A DNA stretch of 8,514 nucleotides from Flavipsychrobacter stenotrophus. GTDB taxonomy: Bacteria > Bacteroidota > Bacteroidia > Chitinophagales > Chitinophagaceae. The position numbers and the translations under genes are program-made. The notes beneath the pieces are model-generated. The model ran no database searches. It saw only the letters and a program-made list of their open reading frames with translations, and was not told where the DNA came from. The DNA is taken from the NCBI GenBank assembly GCA_947379685.1, contig CANCOG010000202.1:1-8514 (forward strand), given 5' to 3'. The first letter of the stretch is position 1. Each line of letters opens with the position of its first letter. Below are positions 1-6,370 of the stretch, one piece after another.

Positions 1-507
1 CTCTTTTACTTCTACCGGAGTAAACCTTACTTTTCCAAACAATGCTTCTCTGACCGCAGAATTACCTCCATCTGCCCCAACAAATATATCTCCGTATTCT
101 GTTGTACCATCTTCAAAAACGGCAGCAATAACTCTTTCACCTTCGTAAATAAAATGAGAAAATATCTTTCCATCCTTAAGGTTATTATCGGCAAACGCCA
201 GATATAATAAATGTATAAGGTTTACACGTTTAATACATTGCCATGATGATAACTTCTGATGTTTCACCTTATGTCCATCAGGCCGTTGTAGTATGAACTC
301 ATCAATGACCTTACTCTTGATTGGAATGCCATAATAATCGCTTATCTTTTGTAGAATTGCGATTCCTTCGTTATGCATCAAAAATGCGTGACCACGACTT
401 GGCATGCCCAAAGTGCGTTCGCAAACAACAACATCAATGTTATTCTGGTCAAGTAATATGCCCAAGGCCAATCCAGCAATACCCCCCCCAATTATAACTA
501 CCTTCAT
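1..507 (-). CDS. FAD-dependent monooxygenase, N-terminal 169 residues (partial)
   Basis: I translated this by hand from the minus strand; it is open from the ATG at 507 to the left edge, so the C-terminus lies outside the window. Residues 2-13 form a beta strand followed by the Rossmann dinucleotide motif GGGIAG (7-12), with an acidic residue (E30) at the end of the second strand, as expected for FAD. An Arg-containing KRVNL stretch lies near 93-97 and the motif GADGGNSAVR at 144-153 matches the second FAD/NAD(P)H contact motif of class A flavoprotein hydroxylases (PHBH/UbiH/salicylate hydroxylase-like). Such enzymes use NAD(P)H and O2 to hydroxylate, often aromatic, substrates; the substrate cannot be told from this half. 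The start codon overlaps the aminotransferase stop (ATGA, 504-507), so the two genes are very likely co-translated. The glycine codons 7-9 sit on a run of eight G (482-489), a possible slippage site. Family call is firm, substrate unknown. Confidence 0.85.
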   Translation of the reverse strand, partial: MKVVIIGGGIAGLALGILLDQNNIDVVVCERTLGMPSRGHAFLMHNEGIAILQKISDYYGIPIKSKVIDEFILQRPDGHKVKHQKLSSWQCIKRVNLIHLLYLAFADNNLKDGKIFSHFIYEGERVIAAVFEDGTTEYGDIFVGADGGNSAVREALFGKVRFTPVEVKE

Positions 508-1667
508 AACAAAGTGGTTTTAATTCTGTCAAATGCCTGTTGAAGTATTTCTTCTGAAGTCGCAAAACTGACCCGGATAAAGCCGTTGGCTCCTTCGCCA
601 AACCATTCTTTCATACCAGGTACCACCCTTACTTTAGCTTCGTTTAATAGAATTTCACTCATTTCAATACTCGTCTTACCTGTAGCAGTTATGTTTGCGA
701 AGGCAACATAACAACCTTCTGGTGCAATACAACTAAACCCTCTAATGGAGTTCAGGTTGTTTACAGTAAGGTCCCTCATCGCCTGAAGATGGGAAATGAA
801 ACCACTAAGCCAATATTCGCACTTATCGAGCGCTGCCGTAGCTGCAATCTGAGACACGACGTTCGCTCCGTGAATTGTAGATCCATGCAACGATGCATCA
901 ATTAAACGCTGAAAATGCACCTGATTTGAAGCCATAACTGCCCCGATACGCAAGCCTGCCAAACCGTATGACTTACTGAAACCGGTTACGGTTACTGTTG
1001 TATTACGTATTTCGTCACCCAGCGAAGCAATACTGGTATAGACTGCGGGTTGAAAAACAATATCGCTCCAGATCTCGTCAGATAATATGATCAGGTTGTG
1101 TTTTACGGCAATTGATCCCAATTGTAATAACTCTTCTTTTGTAAATACCTTCCCGGTTGGGTTTAAGGGATTACAAAGACATATCATTTTCGTCCTTGTT
1201 GTAACAAGTTCCTCCAACCCAGAAAAATCAAGCGCATTTGTACCTGCTGGAATGGAAAAAGGTACTGCTACCCCACCCACCGATTCCACAGAATACCTGA
1301 ACAGAAAATCTACCGGATCAAATATGATAGCTTCGTCACCCGTATTTAAAAAGGCTTTGCATGTGATGTAGATACCAAAAGCAGCACTATCAACAGGGAA
1401 AATAAATGCAGCATCTGCATTAATACCTCTTTTGTTGCGAAAATAACCTGCCATGCTTTCTTTAAAAACAGGTAGCCCATCGGGAGGGCCATATGAAAAA
1501 TATCGGCTGCCAGAATATTCTTTAATTGCTTCACTTATTTCGACGGCGCAGGGAAAATCCGGGTCGGCAGCGGTCAGAGGGATTACACCTTCAGGCACGG
1601 TAGCCCACCGAAGGTTGTATGCCCTTTGTTTAAGTATCGCTAAATCGACCGTACTGCTGTGAAACAT
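504..1667 (-). CDS. PLP-dependent class I/II aminotransferase (MalY/PatB-like)
   Basis: A 387-residue fold-type I PLP enzyme, full length for the family (about 380-400). The PLP Schiff-base lysine is K232 in FSKSYGLAGLRIG (230-242). The cofactor contacts NPLNPTG (166-172, Asn166) and SDEIW (196-200, Asp197) are present, and the substrate-carboxylate arginine is R365 in FIRVSF. The N-terminal pattern with RW (20-21) and LTAADPDFP (31-39) resembles the ADMDF region of the MalY/PatB group, which contains cystathionine beta-lyases as well as aminotransferases, so C-S lyase activity is an alternative. No signal peptide is visible; the enzyme is expected to be cytosolic. It is the first gene of a two-gene unit with the FAD monooxygenase, whose ATG overlaps its TGA. 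This suggests that the two act on related metabolites, for example an amino acid or its keto acid, but the pathway is not evident. No Shine-Dalgarno precedes the ATG, as usual in Bacteroidota. Class assignment is confident, substrate is not. Confidence 0.9.
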   Translation of the reverse strand: MFHSSTVDLAILKQRAYNLRWATVPEGVIPLTAADPDFPCAVEISEAIKEYSGSRYFSYGPPDGLPVFKESMAGYFRNKRGINADAAFIFPVDSAAFGIYITCKAFLNTGDEAIIFDPVDFLFRYSVESVGGVAVPFSIPAGTNALDFSGLEELVTTRTKMICLCNPLNPTGKVFTKEELLQLGSIAVKHNLIILSDEIWSDIVFQPAVYTSIASLGDEIRNTTVTVTGFSKSYGLAGLRIGAVMASNQVHFQRLIDASLHGSTIHGANVVSQIAATAALDKCEYWLSGFISHLQAMRDLTVNNLNSIRGFSCIAPEGCYVAFANITATGKTSIEMSEILLNEAKVRVVPGMKEWFGEGANGFIRVSFATSEEILQQAFDRIKTTLL

Positions 1668-1772
1668 AATATAAATATTGAAAAAACCTTGTTTTTCGAT
1701 TACAAATAAAATTCAGCACTACCACAATATGGCGTGCCGACAGAACCGTAAAACAAAAAATTAAAAAGCTTG

Positions 1773-1800
1773 ATGCCAAGAATAAAATTAGGCATTTTTT
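1773..1800. terminator. Small hairpin with flanking T tracts (possible terminator or leader hairpin)
   Basis: ATGCC (1773-1777) pairs with GGCAT (1791-1795) around a 13-base loop. On the plus strand it runs into six T (1795-1800). On the minus strand, which is the coding direction of both neighbours, the stem is followed by CAAGC and then T-rich sequence. It lies about 100 bases past the response-regulator stop and also inside the predicted 5' leader of the aminotransferase transcript. It could therefore end the kinase operon or attenuate the next one. A five-pair stem with a large loop is weak. Confidence 0.25.
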
Positions 1801-1844
1801 CAACAAAAACAAACTAATCAATTCACTATCAATTATTTATATAA

Positions 1845-1872
1845 CAAATATACCAAGCACTAATAATACCAA
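1845..1872 (-). promoter_or_regulatory. Bacteroidota-type promoter for the aminotransferase/monooxygenase pair
   Basis: On the minus strand TTG (1872-1870) is followed after 17 bases by TATATTTG (1852-1845), a perfect match to the -7 consensus TAnnTTTG with an acceptable -33 spacing. Transcription would begin near 1835-1840 and give a leader of about 170 bases before the aminotransferase ATG at 1667. A second, weaker match (TTTATTTG, one mismatch) lies about 45 bases upstream of that ATG and is an alternative. The promoter separates this unit from the kinase operon, only about 20 bases past the response-regulator stop. Confidence 0.45.
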
Positions 1873-1891
1873 CGTAACAAGTTGTTAACAA

Positions 1892-2287
1892 TTATAATTT
1901 TAACAGATCAATAAACTTTTCTTTTTCAAGAGGCTTAACTATGAAATCTGTTACTACATCTATACCCTTTGCACGCTCGAGATCGTGTGGTGAAATGGAA
2001 GACGTGAATATATATACTCTAATTTTCTTTCCGATAACTGGTTCAAGCAAAACATATTCCTTCAAAAATGCCCATCCATCCATAATAGGCATGCTCAGAT
2101 CCAGCAGAATAATGTCTGGCAACAGGTCCTGATTTCCAGCAATTTCCTTAAGATATTCTATTGCCTGCTCACCATCACCAAATTCCTTGATATCGCTAAC
2201 GAGTTTTGTAGCATTGATCGTTTTCTTGGTTAAAAAAACAAAAAGTTTATCGTCGTCAACTAAAAATACGCTTAGTGCTGGCTTCAT
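1892..2287 (-). CDS. Stand-alone receiver-domain response regulator (CheY/Rcp1-like)
   Basis: 131 residues consisting of a single receiver (REC) domain with no DNA-binding or enzymatic output domain. The acidic pocket is D11-D12-D13 in FLVDDDK, the phospho-acceptor is D63 in LLDLSMPIMDGW, the conserved Thr is T95 in IFTSS, and the conserved lysine is K118 in VKPL; all five key positions are intact. The layout, including the extended loop before the phosphorylation site and the DGEQAIEYL helix, recalls the Rcp1-like regulators that partner soluble PAS or phytochrome-type kinases. The ATG overlaps the TGA of the kinase gene (ATGA, 2284-2287), so the two are probably translated together and the kinase is the likely phosphodonor. 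Without an output domain it presumably passes the signal by protein contact or acts as an intermediate in a phosphorelay; the downstream target is not in the window. Confidence 0.93.
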   Translation of the reverse strand: MKPALSVFLVDDDKLFVFLTKKTINATKLVSDIKEFGDGEQAIEYLKEIAGNQDLLPDIILLDLSMPIMDGWAFLKEYVLLEPVIGKKIRVYIFTSSISPHDLERAKGIDVVTDFIVKPLEKEKFIDLLKL

Positions 2288-4233
2288 ACGGATTGTGTTT
2301 TAAATTCAATAAAAAAAGTCGTACCAACATCAAGTGTGCTTTCTACCCATATTTTCCCGTCCATCGCCTCCACCTGTGTTTTTGTCATAAATAGTCCAAA
2401 TCCCTTTGCATTTGGGTGCCTGTGAAAAACTTTTCCAATTTTGAAAAAATTATCTTTGTGCTTTTCCAGGTCCACTCCTAGTCCATTATCTGCAACTGTG
2501 AGTATGATTTTATCGTCTAGTTTCTTTGTTTGCACTGTTATCAGGGGTTTCCTTTTGGGGGAATGGTATTTCAGCGCATTGCTCATTAAATTCTGAAATA
2601 TGCTAAAAAGGTATTTATGGGGATAGCGAACAGCCGGAGCCTCATCAAACAACATCTCAACCACAGCACCTGTTTTTGTTATTTCCATTTCATACTCTCC
2701 GAGCACACGTTTCAGGCAATCAGCCAAAACAATGTTCTCTGATTTTATGTCATGGTCCTGCTTGATCTGAATTGATTCCACCAACTCATTAAATGTGGCA
2801 TGCAGACTTTCTATAACAGGACTAAGTTTGGAAATAAGGTCATTCTTTTCATCTTCATCTTCACTTTCCTGTATGTATTCAGCAAGCATAGACATGTTTA
2901 CGAGAGGGGCCCGTAGGTTGTGTGACACAATATTGCAAAAATCAACCAATTGTGTGTTTTGGGCCGATAATTGATTTACCAGAGCATTTTGCTTTTCCTC
3001 CAAAATTTTACGCTCTGTAATATCAATACCAAACCCAATTACCATTGAAAGTTCATTGCGATCATCATAAACTGGAAAAATTCTCCTCAAACTCGTAAAA
3101 GGATTTCCTTCCGGGTCCTTAACTGTATCTTCCCACCTTATCTCTTTCCCCGTTTCCTTTACCTCAAGAAACATGGCACGACGTAGTTCCGCCAGTGACT
3201 TATCCCTTTTGCGGTATTCGCAATACTCAAAATCGTCTTTTCCGACTATGAATTTCCTATACTCTTCATCTTTTATTGCGCCGGGATTCACAAACAGATA
3301 TTTGTGATTAGCATCGAAAACGGCAATGTCCGTAGGAAGACTATTAAGAATGTTCTCGTAGAATTCCTTTTGCTTATCTAAAATGCTGGCAGCAGAAATC
3401 CGGTCGGTAATGTCATTGATAAAACCAATAAAAAAGTGTTTGCCATTTAAAACAGTTAGGGAAATCCCCAATGCAATTGGGAACTCAATTCCATCTCTAT
3501 TGCGGGCGATTATTTCTACTGAATCTCTGGCAACCTCGCTATTATTAGTTTGGTAGCTGCTCAATCGTTCAAAATGGCTTTCATGAAATCTCGCTGGAAG
3601 AACTGTAGTATGAAAGTCCTTTCCCTTTACTTCGCGTTCCGCCCAACCAAATGTACGTTCCGCCTTGGGGTTCCACTGCAAAATGCACCAATTCTCGTCC
3701 ATCACTACCACTGAGTCCACAGCATTCCTAAAAATCGCACTCATCAGTTCCGTGCTCGAAGAATCACGCTTTACCTCGCTTTCATCTTCCTTTTTTGAAT
3801 CAAACGAAACCGCCAACTGTCTGCCCAACCTACGCAAACCACTAAGCTGCCTTTCCGTAATTGAACGCACCTCGCTGCTGGCAACAAGAAGATAACCTAA
3901 AAGGTAACTATCACTATCAAATACACATATGCAGGTAAAAAACCGAACAAAAGGAGACGACAATACATAGGGGCTATTAGCAAATATATTATCCTTGGTC
4001 GCGTCTTTTACAACAAGTAAGTCACTATGAATACCACTATTTTCATCTACTAAAAACCCATCAGAATCTATAACTTCCAGTAGACCCCTATCGGTATCAT
4101 AAGCAAAAAGCCTGCCATCGGCGGCAAGAAAGTATGCCAATGAAGCCTCACAAACTTGTGCAGCAAGTGCCAGAATATCCTCAAAATCTTGATCAAGAAT
4201 AAACGCCCTCATTTGCAGGTGATTAGGTTTCAT
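2284..4233 (-). CDS. Soluble GAF-PAS-PAS sensor histidine kinase
   Basis: 649 residues with no hydrophobic membrane segment or signal peptide, so a cytoplasmic sensor. Domains in order: a GAF-like domain (about 10-145; note VVKDATKDNIFANSPYV and a terminal ITERQLSGLRRLGRQL helix), a first PAS (about 162-280, ending FINDITDR), a second PAS (about 288-408, ending GFGIDITER), a dimerisation and phosphotransfer region with H438 in SHNLRAP, and a HATPase_c domain. The ATPase has its N box at 546-556 (FQNLMSNALKY, N548 and N552), G1 box ADNGLG (581-586) and G2 box GFGLF (611-615). All catalytic motifs are intact. Both PAS domains look like ordinary small-molecule or protein-interaction sensors and no heme or flavin signature can be asserted. 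The gene is followed by a receiver-only regulator overlapping its stop codon. The start at 4233 is the first in-frame Met; Met8 is an alternative because no ribosome-binding site decides it. Confidence 0.93.
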   Translation of the reverse strand: MKPNHLQMRAFILDQDFEDILALAAQVCEASLAYFLAADGRLFAYDTDRGLLEVIDSDGFLVDENSGIHSDLLVVKDATKDNIFANSPYVLSSPFVRFFTCICVFDSDSYLLGYLLVASSEVRSITERQLSGLRRLGRQLAVSFDSKKEDESEVKRDSSSTELMSAIFRNAVDSVVVMDENWCILQWNPKAERTFGWAEREVKGKDFHTTVLPARFHESHFERLSSYQTNNSEVARDSVEIIARNRDGIEFPIALGISLTVLNGKHFFIGFINDITDRISAASILDKQKEFYENILNSLPTDIAVFDANHKYLFVNPGAIKDEEYRKFIVGKDDFEYCEYRKRDKSLAELRRAMFLEVKETGKEIRWEDTVKDPEGNPFTSLRRIFPVYDDRNELSMVIGFGIDITERKILEEKQNALVNQLSAQNTQLVDFCNIVSHNLRAPLVNMSMLAEYIQESEDEDEKNDLISKLSPVIESLHATFNELVESIQIKQDHDIKSENIVLADCLKRVLGEYEMEITKTGAVVEMLFDEAPAVRYPHKYLFSIFQNLMSNALKYHSPKRKPLITVQTKKLDDKIILTVADNGLGVDLEKHKDNFFKIGKVFHRHPNAKGFGLFMTKTQVEAMDGKIWVESTLDVGTTFFIEFKTQSV

Positions 4234-4296
4234 ACAAAAAAAACAGTTTAACGAAAAGTTAAAACCCGCCCCTACTAAATACTGAGCTCATCTTTA

Positions 4297-4304
4297 CAAA
4301 AATA
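4297..4304 (-). promoter_or_regulatory. Candidate -7 element for the kinase/regulator operon
   Basis: The minus strand reads TATTTTTG, a perfect TAnnTTTG, about 64 bases before the kinase ATG. No TTG occurs at the expected -33 spacing, so the match rests on one element. A second perfect -7 match (TATGTTTG, 4362-4355 on the minus strand) lies further upstream and is an equally possible start site. In such AT-rich DNA chance matches are expected. Confidence 0.3.
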
Positions 4305-4308
4305 CCGA

Positions 4309-4322
4309 TTTTTTGCAAAAAA
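4309..4322. repeat. Perfect 14-base palindrome
   Basis: TTTTTTGCAAAAAA is its own reverse complement. The half TTTTTGCA recurs in direct orientation at 4329-4336, about 20 bases (two helical turns) away. It sits just upstream of the nearer -7 candidate for the kinase operon, where an operator could act. It may equally be low-complexity AT-rich sequence; no regulator can be named. Confidence 0.3.
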
Positions 4323-4517
4323 ATTACCTTTTTGCATCTGTTCGTGAAAAAATACAAACATATAATAATGTAAAAATTAAAACATTGAACCAAACGCCCC
4401 CAATATATATGCAAAAACAAATCAAGAACAAAACACGCATCAATTGTGACTGCAAATCTTTTTTGAAATTAACACCATTAACACTACCCCGTCGCAAACT
4501 ATACCATATATATTTCT

Positions 4518-4525
4518 TACCTTTG
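4518..4525 (+). promoter_or_regulatory. Candidate -7 promoter element for the ABC-F gene
   Basis: TACCTTTG followed by CACCC is a perfect TAnnTTTG element in the extended TTTGCA context often seen in Bacteroidota promoters. It lies 82 bases before the ABC-F ATG. No TTG is found 17-23 bases upstream. Transcription would begin around 4531-4533, giving a leader of about 75 bases that includes two hairpins and a short ORF. Confidence 0.5.
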
Positions 4526-4536
4526 CACCCTCAAAA

Positions 4537-4620
4537 ATGGATAGAGAACTGAAAAAGCACATATATTATTCGCTTTTTCAAATGTCGCTATCAGATAGCA
4601 ATTTTTATGATCGCAATTAA
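4537..4620 (+). CDS. Candidate 27-codon leader peptide overlapping the ABC-F start
   Basis: An ATG at 4537 opens a 27-residue frame (MDRELKKHIYYSLF at the N-terminus, ending FYDRN) that closes with TAA at 4618-4620. The frame overlaps the first 14 bases of the ABC-F gene in a different reading frame. It begins only a few bases after the predicted transcription start, so it would be translated from a nearly leaderless end. A ribosome reading it would melt both hairpins in the leader and stop 11 bases past the ABC-F ATG, a geometry compatible with reinitiation. Leader ORFs are known to control some antibiotic-resistance ABC-F genes by attenuation; here the idea is inference from layout alone. 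A frame this short can occur by chance. Confidence 0.3.
   Translation: MDRELKKHIYYSLFQMSLSDSNFYDRN
4550..4580 (+). promoter_or_regulatory. Leader hairpin 1 upstream of the ABC-F gene
   Basis: TGAAAAAGC (4550-4558) and GCTTTTTCA (4572-4580) are perfect reverse complements, forming a nine-pair stem around a 13-base AT-rich loop. It lies within the candidate leader ORF, between the predicted transcription start and the ABC-F start codon. The stem is mostly A-U pairs, so stability is moderate. Confidence 0.4.
4587..4606 (+). promoter_or_regulatory. Leader hairpin 2 with T tract abutting the ABC-F start codon
   Basis: GCTAT (4587-4591) pairs with ATAGC (4595-4599) around a three-base loop and is followed by AATTTTT, which ends directly at the ATG (4607). 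The shape is that of a weak intrinsic terminator or attenuator placed at the start codon. It occupies the place where a ribosome-binding site would lie. A five-pair stem and five T are at the low end for termination. Confidence 0.35.
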
Positions 4621-6238
4621 TAATTTATCGCTTCGTTACGGTAAAAGAATTCTTTTTGAAGACGTGAACATTAAGTTCACTGAAGGGAACTGCTACGGTA
4701 TTATTGGTGCTAACGGTGCCGGCAAATCGACATTTCTTAAAATAATTTCCGGCGAGATTGACCCTACTACAGGAAAGGTTGATATTTCTAAAGGACAGAG
4801 AATGAGTGTGTTGAAACAAAATCACTACGAGTTCGATGAAATACCTGTATTGGAAACCGTAATCAGAGGCAATACTACCCTGTTTCAGGTGATGCAGGCA
4901 AAGGACGCCATTTACGCAAAGGAAGATTTTACTGAAGAAGATGGACATAAAGCCGGCGAACTGGAAGGTTTGTTTGCCGAAATGGATGGCTGGAATGCCG
5001 AAAGTGATGCTGCAACGCTATTAAGCAGCCTGGGCATTAAGGAAGTGTTTCATACTAAAATGCTGAAGGAACTTGACGGTAACCAAAAGGTGCGGGTATT
5101 GCTCGCCCAGGCGTTATTTGGCAACCCTGACATTCTGTTGCTCGATGAGCCTACCAATGACCTTGACCTTGAAACTATAGGCTGGCTGGAAAACTTCCTT
5201 GCCGATTACGAGAAGATAGTATTGGTTGTGTCGCATGACCGTCACTTCCTCGATACTGTTTGTACGCACGTTGCGGATATCGATTTCGGTAAGATCAATA
5301 TCTATACTGGTAACTATTCATTCTGGTATGAAAGTAGCCAGTTGTTGTTGAAACAACGCAGCGACCAGAACAAGAAAGCAGAAGATAAAATTGCAGAATT
5401 AAAAGAGTTCATTGCGCGATTCTCGGCCAATGCGTCGAAATCGAAACAAGCAACCAGCCGTAAAAAGGCTCTGGATAAAATTAAGGTGGACGACATGAAG
5501 GTCTCTAACCGTAAGTACCCTGCTATCCTGTTTAACAATCAGGTTCGTGATGCCGGTGACCAGATCATTGAAGTAAAAGGCCTGGGCAAAACTGTAAACG
5601 GAGAGGTACTATTTAAGGACGTTAGTTTCGATTTGAAGCGCGGCCAGAAGGTTGCGGTACTTTCTGCTAATTCATTGGCAACCACAGCATTCTACCAGAT
5701 ACTTTCAGGAGAAGACAAGGAGTTTGAAGGAACTTTCAAATGGGGTGTGACCATTACGCCTACCTACTTGCCGAATGATAATTCCCGCTACTTTAAAGAC
5801 AATGACGATAACCTGATCGATTGGTTAAGGCAATATTCTGAGGAAAAAGATGAAACGTTTATTCGTGGCTTCCTCGGCAGGATGTTGTTCTCAGGCGAAG
5901 AAACATTAAAAAAATCATCGGTGTTAAGCGGAGGGGAAAAAATGCGCTGCATGCTGAGCCGCATGATGATGCTGAAAGGAAACTTATTATTACTCGATGA
6001 GCCTACCAACCACCTTGACCTCGAAAGTATCACTGCCCTGAACAATGGCATGAAGGACTTTAAGGGTACAATCCTGTTCACTTCACGTGACCATGAGTTG
6101 AGCAACACGGTAGCCGACAGGGTTTTAGAAATAACCCCAGGTGGCCTCATTGACCGCGAAATGAGCTTCGACGAATACCTCGAAAACGACCGCGTAAAAG
6201 CACAACGTCTGGAAATGTATGGCGGCGTGATGGCGTAA
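4607..6238 (+). CDS. ABC-F translation factor, YbiT-like
   Basis: 543 residues with two tandem ABC ATPase domains, no membrane segments, and a long charged linker, the ABC-F layout. It aligns by eye along its whole length with E. coli YbiT (about 530 residues), notably the linker RFSANASKSKQATSR (271-285), the EEDG and AEMDGW stretches after the first Walker A, and the ending RVLEITPGGLID. NBD1: Walker A GANGAGKST (34-42), degenerate signature LDGNQ (156-160), Walker B ILLLDEP (176-182), switch H210. NBD2: Walker A is replaced by SANSLATTA (353-361) without Lys, signature LSGGE (440-444) is perfect, Walker B LLLLDEP (460-466) is intact, and the switch His is Arg (SRDH, 493-496). Such factors bind the ribosomal E site and adjust translation; this one is expected to be cytosolic and probably housekeeping rather than a resistance protein. 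It is transcribed alone, closed by a strong terminator. The ATG follows a T tract with no Shine-Dalgarno. Confidence 0.93.
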   Translation: MIAINNLSLRYGKRILFEDVNIKFTEGNCYGIIGANGAGKSTFLKIISGEIDPTTGKVDISKGQRMSVLKQNHYEFDEIPVLETVIRGNTTLFQVMQAKDAIYAKEDFTEEDGHKAGELEGLFAEMDGWNAESDAATLLSSLGIKEVFHTKMLKELDGNQKVRVLLAQALFGNPDILLLDEPTNDLDLETIGWLENFLADYEKIVLVVSHDRHFLDTVCTHVADIDFGKINIYTGNYSFWYESSQLLLKQRSDQNKKAEDKIAELKEFIARFSANASKSKQATSRKKALDKIKVDDMKVSNRKYPAILFNNQVRDAGDQIIEVKGLGKTVNGEVLFKDVSFDLKRGQKVAVLSANSLATTAFYQILSGEDKEFEGTFKWGVTITPTYLPNDNSRYFKDNDDNLIDWLRQYSEEKDETFIRGFLGRMLFSGEETLKKSSVLSGGEKMRCMLSRMMMLKGNLLLLDEPTNHLDLESITALNNGMKDFKGTILFTSRDHELSNTVADRVLEITPGGLIDREMSFDEYLENDRVKAQRLEMYGGVMA

Positions 6239-6267
6239 TTTATTCTTCTTATTAAATGTTTTAGAAG

Positions 6268-6299
6268 CGCAGTGTTCCGGTGGAATGCTGCGTTTTTTT
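6268..6299 (+). terminator. Rho-independent terminator after the ABC-F gene
   Basis: CGCAGTGTTCC (6268-6278) pairs with GGAATGCTGCG (6282-6292) to form an eleven-pair stem with two central G-U wobbles and a three-base loop, followed at once by seven T (6293-6299). It begins 30 bases after the ABC-F stop codon and makes that gene a single transcription unit separate from the macro-domain locus. Confidence 0.9.
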
Positions 6300-6370
6300 G
6301 TCTTCGAATGGTACTTAAGGAAAAAGTGGTAGGAAAATCATAAATTCGGCTTTCACAATTTGTTCGATCA

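Larger units (their letters stand above)
4234..4606. other. Divergent AT-rich intergenic region
   Basis: This 373-base gap separates the minus-strand kinase operon from the plus-strand ABC-F gene. It holds candidate -7 elements in both directions, a perfect 14-base palindrome (4309-4322), and the hairpin-bearing leader with a small upstream ORF before the ABC-F gene. An open frame at 4313-4552 on the plus strand has only a TTG start, a low-complexity composition rich in Lys, Asn and Thr, and runs through the promoter; I do not consider it a gene. No tRNA or recognisable riboswitch fold is visible. Confidence 0.6.

Noticed and set aside
1087..1371. 94-codon plus-strand frame opposite the aminotransferase
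   Set aside because: It is antisense to conserved PLP-enzyme coding sequence and has no motif of its own.
4313..4552. 79-codon plus-strand frame in the divergent intergenic region
   Set aside because: It has only a TTG start, a composition expected of AT-rich noncoding DNA, and overlaps the palindrome and the ABC-F promoter element.
4607..6238. ABC transporter or antibiotic-resistance ABC-F
   Set aside because: There are no membrane segments or partner permease, and the full-length resemblance is to YbiT, not to Msr, Vga or Lsa-type resistance factors.
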